Shown here: positions 35,180 through 45,963 of the stretch, piece after piece
How the letters are laid out: each line of letters starts with the position of its first letter
Position numbering within the stretch: position 1 is the first letter of the stretch
NCBI GenBank assembly: GCA_000697355.1
Contig: JNEN01001260.1
Span: 434,001 to 498,000 of the forward strand
Length of the DNA stretch: 64,000 bases
DNA from: Syncephalastrum monosporum B8922
Lineage: Eukaryota; Mucoromycota; Mucoromycetes; Mucorales; Syncephalastraceae
Direction of reading: 5' to 3'
The notes under the pieces: model-generated
The model's database searches: none
Told to the model about the DNA's origin: nothing
What the model saw: the letters and a program-made list of their open reading frames with translations, nothing else
Position numbers and translations under genes: made by a program

Positions 35180-35474
35180 CTATGACAAGTAGACCTTGCA
35201 AGCGAGACCAGCTATCGAGGCAAAGACATGATCGAGACATTCAATAGTGAGATATCGCACGAGCCGGGAAAATTCAATCAGACTTTGAGCGACCTCCCGT
35301 CGAAACTCATCGTATTGTATTGATCGGTACACCGTGATATAAACGCAGAAGGTTTTGGCACATCGCTCAAGCCAATGCAGACTCGAGCCTGACCTGAAAC
35401 AACTAGGCGCGGAGCCGTTTAAGCACGTCGTTGTCTACTTACTCGCTCTTCATGTTATCAGCAACAAATGGCAC
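35180..35474 (-). CDS. Coding-like fragment, two possible exons (unidentified)
   Basis: Two blocks, 35443-35474 and 35180-35393, join in frame across a 49-base GT-AG intron and give about 81 codons ending in TAG. The second block is open throughout, with helical-looking text such as LHWLERCAKTFCVYITVYRS and VAQSLIEFSRLVRYLTIECL. The first block starts right after an acceptor-like ttcgtag, so earlier exons or a lost 5' end are implied, but I found none. It could be a gene remnant, a real small gene with an unseen start, or chance. No family recognised. Confidence 0.3.
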
Positions 35475-36356
35475 CTACGAACCCATTAATCGTATTTTGA
35501 GACAAGATAACTATAAAAAATAGGTGCCATCAATTTGGAGAGCTGTACTCATTACTAGAGCTGAAAGAAGTTGGATGCCTCCAAATAGGGCCTATCTCGA
35601 AGAACATGCCTTCTACCGCGAAATAGATATACAAAAGATTAGAAGCATTAGACGAGATACTTGTAGCGATAGTAGTAACAGCACAAGAAGGGGATGTTTA
35701 GGAGAAGAGATGCCGAAGAAAAAAAAAAAAAGCGGTGTAGTCGTGGATCAGAGGAGTCGCTTCTCTGTAAACAACATTTGGCTTCTTTTCTATTGAATAT
35801 TTTACGATCTGTAAAACATGTACTTCATTAATGTGTCACACATGCATTGTATAATATGCCCCTGGTTTGAGAACTACACCACCAGATCAGCAGGAATACA
35901 TTAGTATGTTTAATTGGTTGAATATCACCTCTGTCAGTCATAAGGCTGGCCAATATGCTATCAAATTTAACAGCGTTTACAAAAAGATTAGAAAGCCATG
36001 CCTTTTTATAGGACAGATTGATACGGCCTGAATATAGAAGATGTCGCAGATATGTAATGGACACGCTTAGTATACACACCTGATTGCAGAGCTGATCGAA
36101 ATAGAACGCCTTTGAGACGTTATACACAACCTTCTTCGTTTGTTAACATTACCCCGTCATGTGTACATGATAGAACGCTGCGTGATTCGACCAATCAGCG
36201 GCTATAACAGAAGATATTTTAAATCACTTTTTACGGGAAACGCCCTGGAAAAATAAGCGCGTGAGCACGGATTGGCTGGGCTGGCGGACAGAAAGCAGCA
36301 ACGCGTTATTGCACAAATGTTTTATAATGATTCAAGCTTTTTTTATTTAGCTCGAC
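35475..36356. other. Intergenic region
   Basis: About 0.9 kb, AT-rich; open frames up to 99 codons without motif or codon bias. A run of 12 A lies at 35719-35730. Confidence 0.4.
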
Positions 36357-37125
36357 ATGCAGAAGGCACACGGAACAAGCGAAGAGACAGACATCATGGA
36401 CAGACTAACTGCCAATGGAGAAAGATACCGGAATTGGTGGAAATTGCACGGCCAGGGCAGCCCATTCCCTCTGACAAAGCGTAAACTCCAGTTTTACATT
36501 GAGTCCAAAAAACCGTCGTACACCACCTACAAGAGCTATCGACGAGCCCTATGCAGTTTGAAGTACCACCCCAAAATAGGTGGCAAAGACCCGGAAGGCT
36601 GGGAGAAGCAGGTCTGGTTCAGCGACGAGATTCAACGGGTCCTGCAACAGCACAAAGCAGAGTACACTGCTCTAAACCAACGCGTGAATCGCTTGACACG
36701 TAAAGACACTCGGGAGATTCCCTTTGATAACGAGGAAGTCGCACCTGCTCTATATAATAGTCCATCATGCCGTGTCATCCAGGGACCTATTCAGAGAGGT
36801 AACATAGGAGATATATTCGTAAAAAACAAAGTCAGTGTTGACCTTCCAAGCAGGATTTGTTGTGTCAAGGAACGTGAATGTAAAGGCCTCCGCACCTACA
36901 GAGGATGACCAGCCGCCGTCTCTTGATGCAAAAGCACGAACCCACGCAAGAGCCAGCAAGGCAGCCAGGACGGCAGCCAGCGCCGAGCACGACCACGACC
37001 ACGACCACCGTTTTTCAACCAGCAGCTATAAATGGCGCAACATAAGCGTTCGACCCTTTAAGATACCCGTACCAAGCTATGACCCGTATGCAGCACTAAA
37101 AGCACAATATACTGGAGCAGAGTAG
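36357..37125 (+). CDS. Orphan protein with an integrase core-binding-like helical region
   Basis: Predicted 237 residues from exons 36357-36798 and 36854-37125 (GT-AG, in frame). The N-terminal 110 residues resemble, by eye, the helical core-binding domain that precedes tyrosine-recombinase catalytic domains and occurs alone in some fungal DNA-binding proteins: RYRNWWKLHG, PFPLTKRKLQFYIESK, SYTTYKSYRRALCSLKYHP and VWFSDEIQRVLQQHK. No catalytic R-H-R-Y part follows. The C-terminus has an Ala/Arg-rich stretch, a (DH)n patch and a basic RPFKIPVPSYDPY end. DNA binding is a guess; family unknown to me. Confidence 0.6.
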
Positions 37126-37278
37126 TGCCAATTGCTCTGTATTGTATAACTGCAACCGTTCAAGAGTTGAAGTAGTAAAATGAGAGAGCGAGCTCTGGTT
37201 TCACCATGGTTTCAAATCGTCGCTTGATGACTTGTCGGGCTTCTATTTTGCGACCCTCTGAGCCTTTGCCTTTCCCAA

Positions 37279-38349
37279 ATGAAGTTCTTGGAGATCCCTT
37301 CCTTGGAGACACTCAACACCAATTTCCGCTGGGAAACAGAAGATTGCGTGCTAACAGGGCGCGTAGAAGCGTATTCATGTACGAAGCCAACGTTAATGTT
37401 AGACATTGACCGACATGCCCCGAATTCTCCTAGGTAAATCGGCGGGGTCGGACAAAAAGCTATTCAAGCAGCTTGAGCATAAGTATACCGGGCAAGAGGC
37501 GCTGTCTGCTGGATCGTTATCACCCGATGACCTTCATATCATATCACCGTTTGGCCGTCTTGACGAGGCAGCACCAAGGAAGACCTTTTTCTATCTGCTC
37601 GCGACTCTCAACGCTGCCTTCCCCGACTATGACTTTAGCGACAGCCGTCCAGACCAGTTCAGTAAGCAGGCTTCTTTGGATCTGGTCATCAACTCTGTCA
37701 ATACCTCTTTATTCAACCTTGGCAACGACTTTATTGTCAATCGTTACCGGCAAGTGACAAACTGTGGAGGTTTTTAAATGGGCTGCCTTTGTTAATTTTC
37801 CCTCTTTTTTACTTTGTGCAAACTCATAGTTTATGGGAGGTGCTCGACGACCTCATTGAACTCAAGGACTGCGACGTGTACACTTATAACCCAGACCCTG
37901 ATAATGATCCAATGAACGAAGATGGGTACCTGTGAGTTGTAGTCTAGACCCCCAAAATGCATGCAGATAAGGACTCATCCAGCCAAAAATTTCACTCTTG
38001 TGCCCCATCCCAGCTGGTCTATGAATTACTTTTTCTTCAACCGGAGACTCAAGCGGATGGTATTCTTTTCTGTGAAAAACCAAAGGTAAGATCCGCATAT
38101 CAGAAAAAGCATAGCAAAGGAGTACAGGCATGTTTCATACCACTCATTCCCGTTTAGTATGAATACGGCAAGCGATAATGAGCAAGAAGACGAGATATTT
38201 GACGATGACGACGAGTCAGGACGGTAAGTTATAGTCGAAAAGAAGAACGGTTATATGGGCGGAAGAGGACCGATAACGAAATGATTATTTCATGCACGTG
38301 TAGACACCGGTTCGACTACATGGTGATGGGGGACATGGAAGAAGTCTAA
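37279..38349 (+). CDS. MAF1: MAF1, repressor of RNA polymerase III
   Basis: Nutrient/TORC1-responsive repressor of Pol III. Exons: 37279-37378, 37434-37749, 37830-37931, 38014-38085, 38158-38223, 38304-38349; 233 residues. The first exon supplies MKFLEIPSLETLNTNFRWET and TGRVEAYSCK (box A). Box B is RKTFFYLLATLNAAFPDYDF with RPDQFSKQ, and box C is LWSMNYFFFNRRLKRMVFF. CDVYTYNPDPDNDPMNEDGY precedes box C. The C-terminus is acidic (EQEDEIFDDDDESG). Intron 2 appears to use a GC donor (ACCG|gcaagt), because the downstream GT choice breaks the frame. No open frame starts at the true ATG beyond 33 codons, so simple ORF calling gives a wrong N-terminus. Confidence 0.93.
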
Positions 38350-39357
38350 GGTGACACTATGGTTCCATAAGCCTGTCTTGTTCACGAGACGATGATTCCC
38401 CCCCCCCAAAGAACGCCCATTTGCTCCTTCCTATCCTATCCTAAATCAGGTCAAATTGTGTCTCACTCGCACACGCTTGGCAATAGCCGTTGATTCATAT
38501 TCACATTCACAATGTGTTCCATCTATGTTCATGAGAAAATGATATAACTTTGCAAACGTACGGTTTTTTTTCTCGCGCAACATGGGAGTGCAGCTGCGCG
38601 ATTTCGGGAGTTGCGGTTTCGGGTTTAAAAACCAGTTGCGATCCGTGCATTGGCTAGAAATGGAAAGCCGTGAACTTTGCCCTGATGGGCAAATGTAACG
38701 TGACAAGATGCGCAAGAGTGACGCCGATCGAAGGCGCTTTGCGGCGTGGGATAAGGAACCGTTCCAGGGGCACAATCGAACTATCTTGAAGAAAAGGCGG
38801 GAAAAAGAATAACGAACAAGGTGACTCGATTCCGTCAACGAGGGAAGGTACACCTTACCCTGTTGGCACTCGTCCGTCCTAAAGACATGGACTCTGCGAC
38901 GCACACACCATCACCAAGTGTATAAGATAACCAGATGTTCTCACTCATTGTTTTTGGGAGCATGTGCGTGTGTGCACATACATACACTCACACACGTATA
39001 CACATGCAGGCACAGGGGCGGATTGTTGACAGTGTCAACTAGTGAAAGTGCGGTTTTCACTCAGTTACGCAAAAGTACGCAGTTTGGTCTGGCCCCTCTC
39101 TCCCCCCACCCCTTACTGCGCTTCTGTCGTCTCTGCTGTCTGTCTCTTTCTGTGCCCTCATTGACTTTGCTTTATTTTCGCGCTCTCGCTATCAATGTAT
39201 CTATTTTTTTTCCCCTTTTCAAGTCTGGAGCGAAAATCACCCACGCCCACTCATACTTTTCAGCTCCTTTTTAGCTTATTTTAACCCTCTTCCCATTTCT
39301 TTTTGCTTCTCTTCTTCTTTTTCACTATCTCTCTTCCCCTTCTTCGTTTCTTTATCC
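38350..39357. other. Intergenic / promoter region of the C2H2 gene
   Basis: About 1 kb. Contains a run of about nine C near 38399-38407, a CA-rich stretch about 38968-39015 and a long pyrimidine-rich leader (39080-39355) typical of the 5' UTR of the next gene. Confidence 0.5.
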
Positions 39358-40168
39358 ATGGCACCTCAGCGATCTCGCAGTGCGAGTAATTCGGGCACCA
39401 AGCCAAGACTGTTCCAGTGTACAGGCTACGGTGATTGCCATATGGTGTTTACGCGCAGTGAACACCTGGCTCGCCATGCTCGGTAAGAGTCTTCCGAAGC
39501 TTGAAATAGTAATCATCATAACATGCGCTCACCATTGCTTTGCAAAACATTATTTTTTCTTCGTCGTTCTATGTAGTAAACACACAGGCGAGGTAAGATC
39601 AGAAAGGTATTCCGGTGAGAGAACCTGGGCTGACCTCAGACAACGATAGAAACCATTTCAATGCGTGGTGGCGGGGTGCAACAAGATGTTCAGTCGCTTC
39701 GACAACATGATGCAGCACACACAGACACATCGCAACGCGTTGCCTCCACTTACAACAACAACCGACTCCACCTCCAAACGGCGCCGACGGCAGAGCAGTT
39801 GCTCCTCGACCTCTTCCTCGGAATCTTCCGACCCTGTCACACCCACGGCTTGTACGTCTCCCATTGCCCCGGGTGGCAGTAGCAGCATGAACGACAAAAT
39901 CGGCAGTAGCAGCAGACGACGCTTATCGATTGCAGACCTATGCAACCCAACCCCATCTGCTTTCGGTCACACCAGCCTTTCCAGTGGTCCTTCCGGCGTA
40001 AGACTCACCAAGGACGAGCTCGAAGCCCTCCAGGCGTTCAACCATCTTCATTCACCCACCTCTGATGATTTTAGTAAATCACTACGCGACCTGGCGCCCT
40101 ACGTCATTGACGCTTCGACTTCCTCCCCGTCTTCAACTGCTTTTGGCTGCTCCCGAACCTTTTTGTGA
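39358..40168 (+). CDS. C2H2 zinc-finger transcription factor (two fingers)
   Basis: Predicted 219 residues from exons 39358-39482, 39577-39592 (16 bases) and 39650-40168. Finger 1 starts [20 protein letters not shown] and ends RHARKH; the linker TGEKP is coded across two introns; finger 2 starts [20 protein letters not shown] and ends HTQTH. The helix residues ([16 protein letters not shown]) resemble the Msn2/Usv1/Rgm1 group that binds AGGGG stress elements; this is a pattern match only. The rest is Ser/Thr-rich with a basic KRRRRQ nuclear signal and [13 protein letters not shown], a possible kinase site. Confidence 0.85.
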
Positions 40169-41302
40169 TGATTGAATCCTTTCCTTTCTATCTGCCCTGG
40201 CCGCTGTCCCAACCCAAAAATGAAAACAAAAAAAAACTTTTTTTTGTTTTCCCCCCTTATTGCTCTTGCTTATCCGAAACCTGTATACTTTTTTACAACT
40301 CAACCTCTCGGCCTCTCCCGGGTCTGCCTTTCTCTTCATATTCCTTTTTTTTTTACTTCATGTACATATGAATATAGCCTCTCAGTTGCTACCGGATTCC
40401 AAAAAGGCATCCGAAAAAAAAAAGAACAAAAACTCAAAAATAATGTTTGGAACCCCAAGGCCGGTTCCGGGCCTGTATGTATGTGTGTAATACATTGTTT
40501 GTCTGGCTCAGGTGGTCTTCAGCCATACCTATGCAAATAAGCAACCACGCTAGCCGTTCATGGTATATCGTTCGCATGTTCTTTTCGGCGTTTGCTAATG
40601 TAATGTGGGTGAGAAGAAAAAAAAAGCTTTTTTCTATGGGCACGTATATCCTGCAAATTGGAGAACCTCCTTTTTCATATCTTCCTTGTTGCATACATAC
40701 ATATACAGGACGCATACTCAGACGCACAATCGTCACATCAACAAGCTTTGTTTTAGCGTGAGATCTGCATGCAAATTGTTACGCCCTTTCACATCCTTCT
40801 CTGTGTGTGCGTCCTTTCAATGACATGATCGTCTGTTGCTTCCTCTATGATTACGTATGTTTTCATAGTCTAATCATACAAACATGTACGCTGCGCACAT
40901 TAGTCCATCCTACCTGACTGCATATACACATACCTATCAAAACTTTTCGACTTATGGTATGACGTCGAATGATGATTATATCATCTGTTCCTTCAATTCA
41001 GGGGATCTCTGCACAGGTCAAACTCTTTCGAACGCTTCACAGTATGCACGTCATCCACATGTTTTGTCTTTTACTGAGGGTGACACAATGCAGGCACATC
41101 TTTCTGCCATCTTAACCTTGGAAAGTGGCCTATAGGCTGACAAACGACTCAACACTTTTTTTCCAGCGAGTACATTCAGGATAAAATAAGATAGAAAAAG
41201 AATAAAGGAAGGAACAATGCAAAGCCGAAGATTTAAATTCCGGGGAATCATCATGACAAAGGCAAATCGTGCGTGTCCATATTCGATATATTCTTGTTCC
41301 TC
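40169..41302. other. Long 3' UTR / intergenic region
   Basis: About 1.1 kb with poly-A and poly-T runs (40229-40250, 40345-40360, 40416-40440) and TA/CA-rich microsatellite-like stretches. No gene recognised. Confidence 0.45.
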
Positions 41303-42262
41303 ATGGTCTCCTCAAGACAGATTCCCGTTGCAGGCCTTGAATTAACTGTCTACGGTCTTGATGAGTATGTGCCACAGACCCCGGTGGCCGTCATGTTTGC
41401 TCTTCATGGCAGACTCGGTACGTACATTGAAAGAAAGACAATCGTGCCTGCCGTAACCGACTTGCCAAACAAACAGAAAAGAAGGCAAGCATACAGCATG
41501 TTGCTGAGGCACTGTGCTCTTTGAACGAGAAGAGCAGTGGAAAGCGACACTTGATTGTCGTCGCGTTTGACCAGCCCAACCATGGAACTCGGCAGCTGCA
41601 CCGCCTGTCCAATTTTGCATGGAAGGAGGGTCGCCATGCCAACCCAACACACGCCCAGGACATGTGGTCCTTCTTTTACAGCTCGGCCCAAACAATCTCG
41701 CTTCTTATTGACATCCTCGAAAGCTATCTCTTTGGACCCCTGCCTCGTTCGGTGGTTGAAGCCTGGGGCGTGATTGGTTTCTCGATGGGTGGACACGCCA
41801 CCTACATGGCTGCTGCTATGGGTAAATTCGAGAGAAATATACAAACTCGAATACTGATATCAGTAAAAAGATCCTCGTATCTCGGTGGCGATTCCTGTGG
41901 TGGGCACAGCCAATTTCCTGGGCTTGATGGAGCAACGCGTTGTGGGCTTGGGCCTTAGTAAAAGCGATTGTCTGCCCCAACCCTTCGTCGACATGGTTTC
42001 TCAAAAGGTGGATCATTTAGAGCAGAAGGTCAAGTCTACCAAACTGCTTATGATCAATGCCGAGCTGGACAAGACGGTGCTGGCAAGCGCCAACTACGGC
42101 TTTGTCGAAAAAGTGCGACGGACCCATGAAGGCGTCGAAGACAAGGACTGGCGCTTTGTGGTCGTGCCCAACGTGGGCCACAAGTGGTGTCCCGAAATGA
42201 TTGACTTGAGCGTTGGATGGGTCGACCGTTGGCTGTTGTCAAGTACACGGGCCAAATTGTAA
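41303..42262 (+). CDS. Alpha/beta hydrolase
   Basis: Predicted 280 residues from exons 41303-41421, 41490-41821 and 41871-42262. The fold signs are MFALHGRLG (oxyanion-hole region), HLIVVAFDQPNHGTR, the nucleophile elbow GFSMGGHA with Ser, MINAELDKTV (acidic residue) and VVPNVGHKWCP (catalytic His). All of Ser, Asp and His are therefore present. No signal peptide or membrane segment, so likely cytosolic. Substrate unknown. The exon 1 boundary at 41421 was chosen because it is the only GT donor that keeps frame with the next exon. Confidence 0.82.
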
Positions 42263-42342
42263 CAGAAAAGAATATATAAACCACATATTTTATTATCACT
42301 TCTCTTCTTGTCGCTGTCTTTGCTGTTGTTGTCGTTCTCGTG

Positions 42343-42791
42343 TTATCCTGGACCCACTTTGGGAATGTCGTAATGCTCGCTCAGCTCTTCGAGTCTTTGA
42401 TTGAATTCGACTACTCGCTCCTTGTGCGACTTCTTTGCTGCCTTGGAGATCCGATCCATTTGCTAACATAACAATCGATGAGTACCATCTCATTATGATC
42501 TGTAAGCTAAACGTACTCTTCTTCGTTGAGCCTCTTCAAACTTGAGCTCGGCTTCGGTCTTGTTCACGGCAGTGAAGCGTTTTTGGTCAGGCTGGTGCTG
42601 AGACTCCTCGATGGCGTGCTTCAGCTTTTCCTTGTCGGATTTGGACTTCTTTTTCTTTTTCCTAGATCAACTTGTAATGAGCCATCTGTCTTCTGTGTAA
42701 GATACGAAAAAAAAGAGGCATACTTTATGGAAGGAGAGTCCCCACCCTTGAATTTGAGGGACTTTTTGCTCGCATTGTCATAAGCAGACAT
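42343..42791 (-). CDS. FAM32A-like small nuclear protein
   Basis: Predicted 110 residues; exons 42724-42791, 42517-42661, 42343-42462. [17 protein letters not shown], a Lys-rich [12 protein letters not shown] block, then [20 protein letters not shown] and [16 protein letters not shown]. The last block is the strongly conserved end of FAM32A, which in humans sits in the spliceosome near the 5' exon and assists exon ligation. Divergent from the next gene with only 94 bases between starts. Confidence 0.88.
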
Positions 42792-42885
42792 GACGAAGCA
42801 AGAAACTCAACGAAATAGAATAATTCAAGCGAGAACCTTCTTTTTAAACCGTGTTTCACTCGCCGAATACTTTCCTTCTTTGACA

Positions 42886-44821
42886 ATGAGCGAGGGAAAG
42901 GTACTCCACTCAATGACCGCTGCCACCTTTTCGGGCACCTTATATTAATATGTCCTGTACCTCGTCAGCACAACCAAAAACGCGAGTCGTCTTCTGCTGC
43001 AGTGAGCGCACGGCGCAAGCGAGAAGCGAGTCGAATCGCCGAGTATAATGGCATGGTGCAAGACCTGAATGCCAAGGTACACACGCGAATAAAAGCACTC
43101 CCGTCCCACGTAGGCTCACTTTCATGGTCTGCAGATGAACGCCAACGAGTACAGCCCGGAGTCGCTTATCTTGACCACGCGCCTTCTAGAAATGAACCCT
43201 GACTTTTATACAGTGTGGAACCATCGGCGGACGATCCTCCTTCACACATCGCTTGACACGCCCGACCCAGACGCCAAGCAGGCGATTCTCAACAAGGAAC
43301 TCGGCCTATTTATGGCTCTTATCCGCATTAATCCTAAATCCTACTGGCTGTGGAACCATCGCATGTGGTGCTTGGCCACCATGCCCTTCGCCAACTGGGC
43401 CGGTGAGCTCGACCTTGTAGATAAGCTTCTTGCCATGGATGCTCGGAACTGTAAGTCAACTACAAGTGCCTTTTCTTTCTTTTTTTTTTTTCTTTTCATC
43501 CATGCATGCATGCGTGCATGCATTACTGATGTGTCTATTTGTCTAGTCCATGGATGGGATTATCGCCGCTATGTCGTCCGTCAGATGCGCACGCTTGCCA
43601 AGGACGAGCAAGAGGAGAAGGCCATCGTTTCCTCCGAATTTGAATATACCCTCCGCAAGATCAATCAAAAAGTCACCAATTATTCGGCATGGCATCAACG
43701 GTCCAAGCTACTCCCAGAAGTGGTAAGGGACATGTCTGATAAGGAGTGCAACAAACTATTCGAAGACGGTAAGCTTTTCTATTTGTGTGTGAGAGTTTTG
43801 CCACAGGCCGATGAACATACTTTCTCATGATAAACCTTCGCATGACTAGAGATGGAGCTCGCTAAGGCCGCGATCTTTACGGATCCAAACGACCAGTCGG
43901 CTTGGCTTTACTATGGATGGCTCATGGGTGTTGGTATGTCCAATGAACGTGTGTGTGTGTGTAAGCCCTTTCCGGCCTTCACTCAACCTGTGCGATCATA
44001 GAAAACACAAATGACCTCATCGTGGGCGCATTCCACCTCACTAACGCGCCAACGCCAACCGCTTTGGTCGCCTTTAGTAACAAATGTACTCTGCTCCGCT
44101 CTCCCGAGGTATCGGACAAAGACGGCCAGACGGTCCCTGGTCAATGGTACCGCGTTGCTGGTTCACTTGACGCTAGTGCCACCTGGCTCTTTGTCTCCGA
44201 CGGCAGCGTGCCACACAAGATCGCGTTCCAGAAGGATATGGTGGCTCCCGCAGCCGAATGCACAGTCACCCTTGTTTCTCTCGAGGGCGAACCTGACCTT
44301 CTCACTGCTCTGGAGAAGCGCCGGTATGTATTAAAGTCAAAGAAGTTGTACAAGGATCCAAGCACAGAAATAAGACCATGGCACACGGTCAGCATGGCCG
44401 AGAGGGTGGTCGAGGAGCTCGAGGAACTGCGTGAGCTGCTCGAGATTGAACCGGATAGCAAATGTAAGCGCTTTTCTATTCTGTCACAGCCGACAGGGCA
44501 GCCAGAGTAATATCGAAAACCCCCCGCCTCCTAGGGCTTCTCCAAATGTTCACCAAACTCCTGCTGCTCAACATTCGGCTCAATCCATCGCTCGCGCAAG
44601 AAAGCGAGGACGAAGTGCTGGGACTCGTTTCCAATTTGATCAAGATCGACACCTACCACCAAGCGCGCTACCAGCTTATCAGTAAGTGGCGAGTACAGGT
44701 GCTTTGACCCATCTACTGATTCCCCCCAAAAGAAACACGGTTGGAGCTCCAGCGCGAGGTGCGCCAGGGCATCAAGAATGACAGGACAAATGCTTTACTT
44801 GTGAGCATGATTCAAGATTAA
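42886..44821 (+). CDS. BET4: Rab geranylgeranyltransferase alpha subunit
   Basis: Alpha subunit of type II protein prenyltransferase, which lipidates Rab GTPases with REP. Exons: 42886-42900 (15 bases), 42969-43076, 43135-43450, 43547-43768, 43850-43933, 44002-44463, 44535-44681, 44733-44821; about 480 residues. PFTA repeats are clear: NPDFYTVWNHRRTIL, NPKSYWLWNHRMWCL, FHGWDYRRYVVRQM, NYSAWHQRSKLLP and DQSAWLYYGWL. After these comes an inserted beta-rich domain (about 160 residues), as in animal-type enzymes, then a C-terminal helical part with SNLIKIDTYHQARYQ. The start codon choice depends on a 15-base first exon (MSEGK) and is the least certain part. Intron 3 contains a CATGCATG microsatellite. 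Confidence 0.88.
43495..43525 (+). repeat. CATG/TGCA microsatellite in an intron
   Basis: Alternating CATGCATGCATGCGTGCATG just before the acceptor of the Rab-GGTase alpha intron; self-complementary, so it can form a hairpin. Confidence 0.7.
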
Positions 44822-44838
44822 ACCATTGTACTATGCAA

Positions 44839-45963
44839 TTAGTGGTCCCTCCAAGCTTCGGGTGGTATATTGCGCTGTGCATATTGTGGCGGGGGGGTAC
44901 GCGGCGAAGCGTAGCCATAAGGCTGAGGTCTTGCTTGCGGCGGGGGCGGCTGTTGTTGCGGGGGCGGGGGGGAAACTGGATGGTCCAAAGAGGAAGTGCG
45001 CATGTGCGCCTGGGGCTGACCAGGTGGTGGTGCGGGACGGTAGACAGGTCTGGATGACATATGCGGCTGTGATTGCTGTTGGTGGGGCATCGTCGACGTT
45101 CTATAGACGGGTCGGGCCTGCTGTGGATGCGGATGCGCGGCGGTGGGCCGGGGAGAGGGTGCGCTGGTGGTATACACGGGGCGATACTGTTGCGGTTGCG
45201 GTTGTTGCGGCTGTGATGGTGGTGGCTGGGATCTGTAGTTCTGGGGTGGTAATGGCCGCTGCTGATGATAGTATTGCGGCGGCACCGCTGCCTGATGCTG
45301 CTGCTGAGGTGAGCGCACAGCAGGTTGGGATGTTGGAGGAGGAAGACCCTGAGGATAGCCACGCGAGGGCGGATGGCCCATCCGGGGATCATAACGCGGT
45401 GCAGGTCGAGGTGGAGCGGTGCCCATGGAGGGTGTGCCTGGGTAATACCTTTGCTGCTGCTGCTGCTGCTGCTGCTGTGGTGGGTAGCCGGGTGCGTACC
45501 CCTGTGGTTGTGGCGGATAAGGCCGGTACTGTGGATGGTGTTGCGGCTGAGCCAGCGGCGGTGTAGGCTGTTGAGCCTGCGGCTGTGGCTGTTGCTGTGG
45601 TTGTTGCTGTGATTGTTGCCATTGACGGTGGTGCTCTTCCATGTGCGCTGCCCCGGCGGAGGGTTTGGGAGGCGAATGAGTAGGCGAGGGGAGATAATCG
45701 AGAAAATCGACTACGTCAGCTGCACTTGGCTCAGGCCCGAGATCAGCAAGGGCTTGAGCATCGGACTCCGTGCTACTGGCGGCATTGGCGTTGTCATCCC
45801 GAGAGTCGTCTTCATCCGTGGTGGAACTGTATTTCTGCAGCAGGGACGCCTTCTTCTTTTCGAAACCCTTTTGCGTTATGTCGCCATCTTCGAGTTCCAG
45901 CTCGAGATGCCGAAGCTTTTCATATAGCTCGTGAGGCAGGTCTTGATCAGGCTCTGTTGCCAT
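44839..45963 (-). CDS. DMAP1-binding-domain protein with Gln/Pro-rich tail
   Basis: Intronless, 374 residues. Residues about 8-48 (LPHELYEKLRHLELELEDGD, then ITQKGFEKKKASLLQKY) match the DMAP1-binding domain found at the N-terminus of DIP2-type AMP-dependent synthetase proteins. Here no adenylation domains follow. Instead there is an acidic linker and about 240 residues rich in Gln, Pro, Tyr and Arg, with repeated (R/Q)PVYRT-like units, resembling prion-like or condensate-forming tails. A CAG run codes for nine Gln. The stop is 17 bases from the stop of the Rab-GGTase gene on the other strand, so the 3' UTRs must overlap. Function unknown. Confidence 0.78.
   Translation of the reverse strand: MATEPDQDLPHELYEKLRHLELELEDGDITQKGFEKKKASLLQKYSSTTDEDDSRDDNANAASSTESDAQALADLGPEPSAADVVDFLDYLPSPTHSPPKPSAGAAHMEEHHRQWQQSQQQPQQQPQPQAQQPTPPLAQPQHHPQYRPYPPQPQGYAPGYPPQQQQQQQQQRYYPGTPSMGTAPPRPAPRYDPRMGHPPSRGYPQGLPPPTSQPAVRSPQQQHQAAVPPQYYHQQRPLPPQNYRSQPPPSQPQQPQPQQYRPVYTTSAPSPRPTAAHPHPQQARPVYRTSTMPHQQQSQPHMSSRPVYRPAPPPGQPQAHMRTSSLDHPVSPPPPQQQPPPPQARPQPYGYASPRTPPPQYAQRNIPPEAWRDH

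Noticed and set aside
38446..38904. 152-codon minus-strand open frame upstream of the C2H2 gene
   Set aside because: No motif, mixed composition, no splice partner; sits in a promoter region.
44826..45566. 246-codon Ala/Val-rich open frame opposite the DMAP1-domain gene
   Set aside because: Product of the Gln/Pro-rich repeats read backwards; the minus strand has the recognisable domain.
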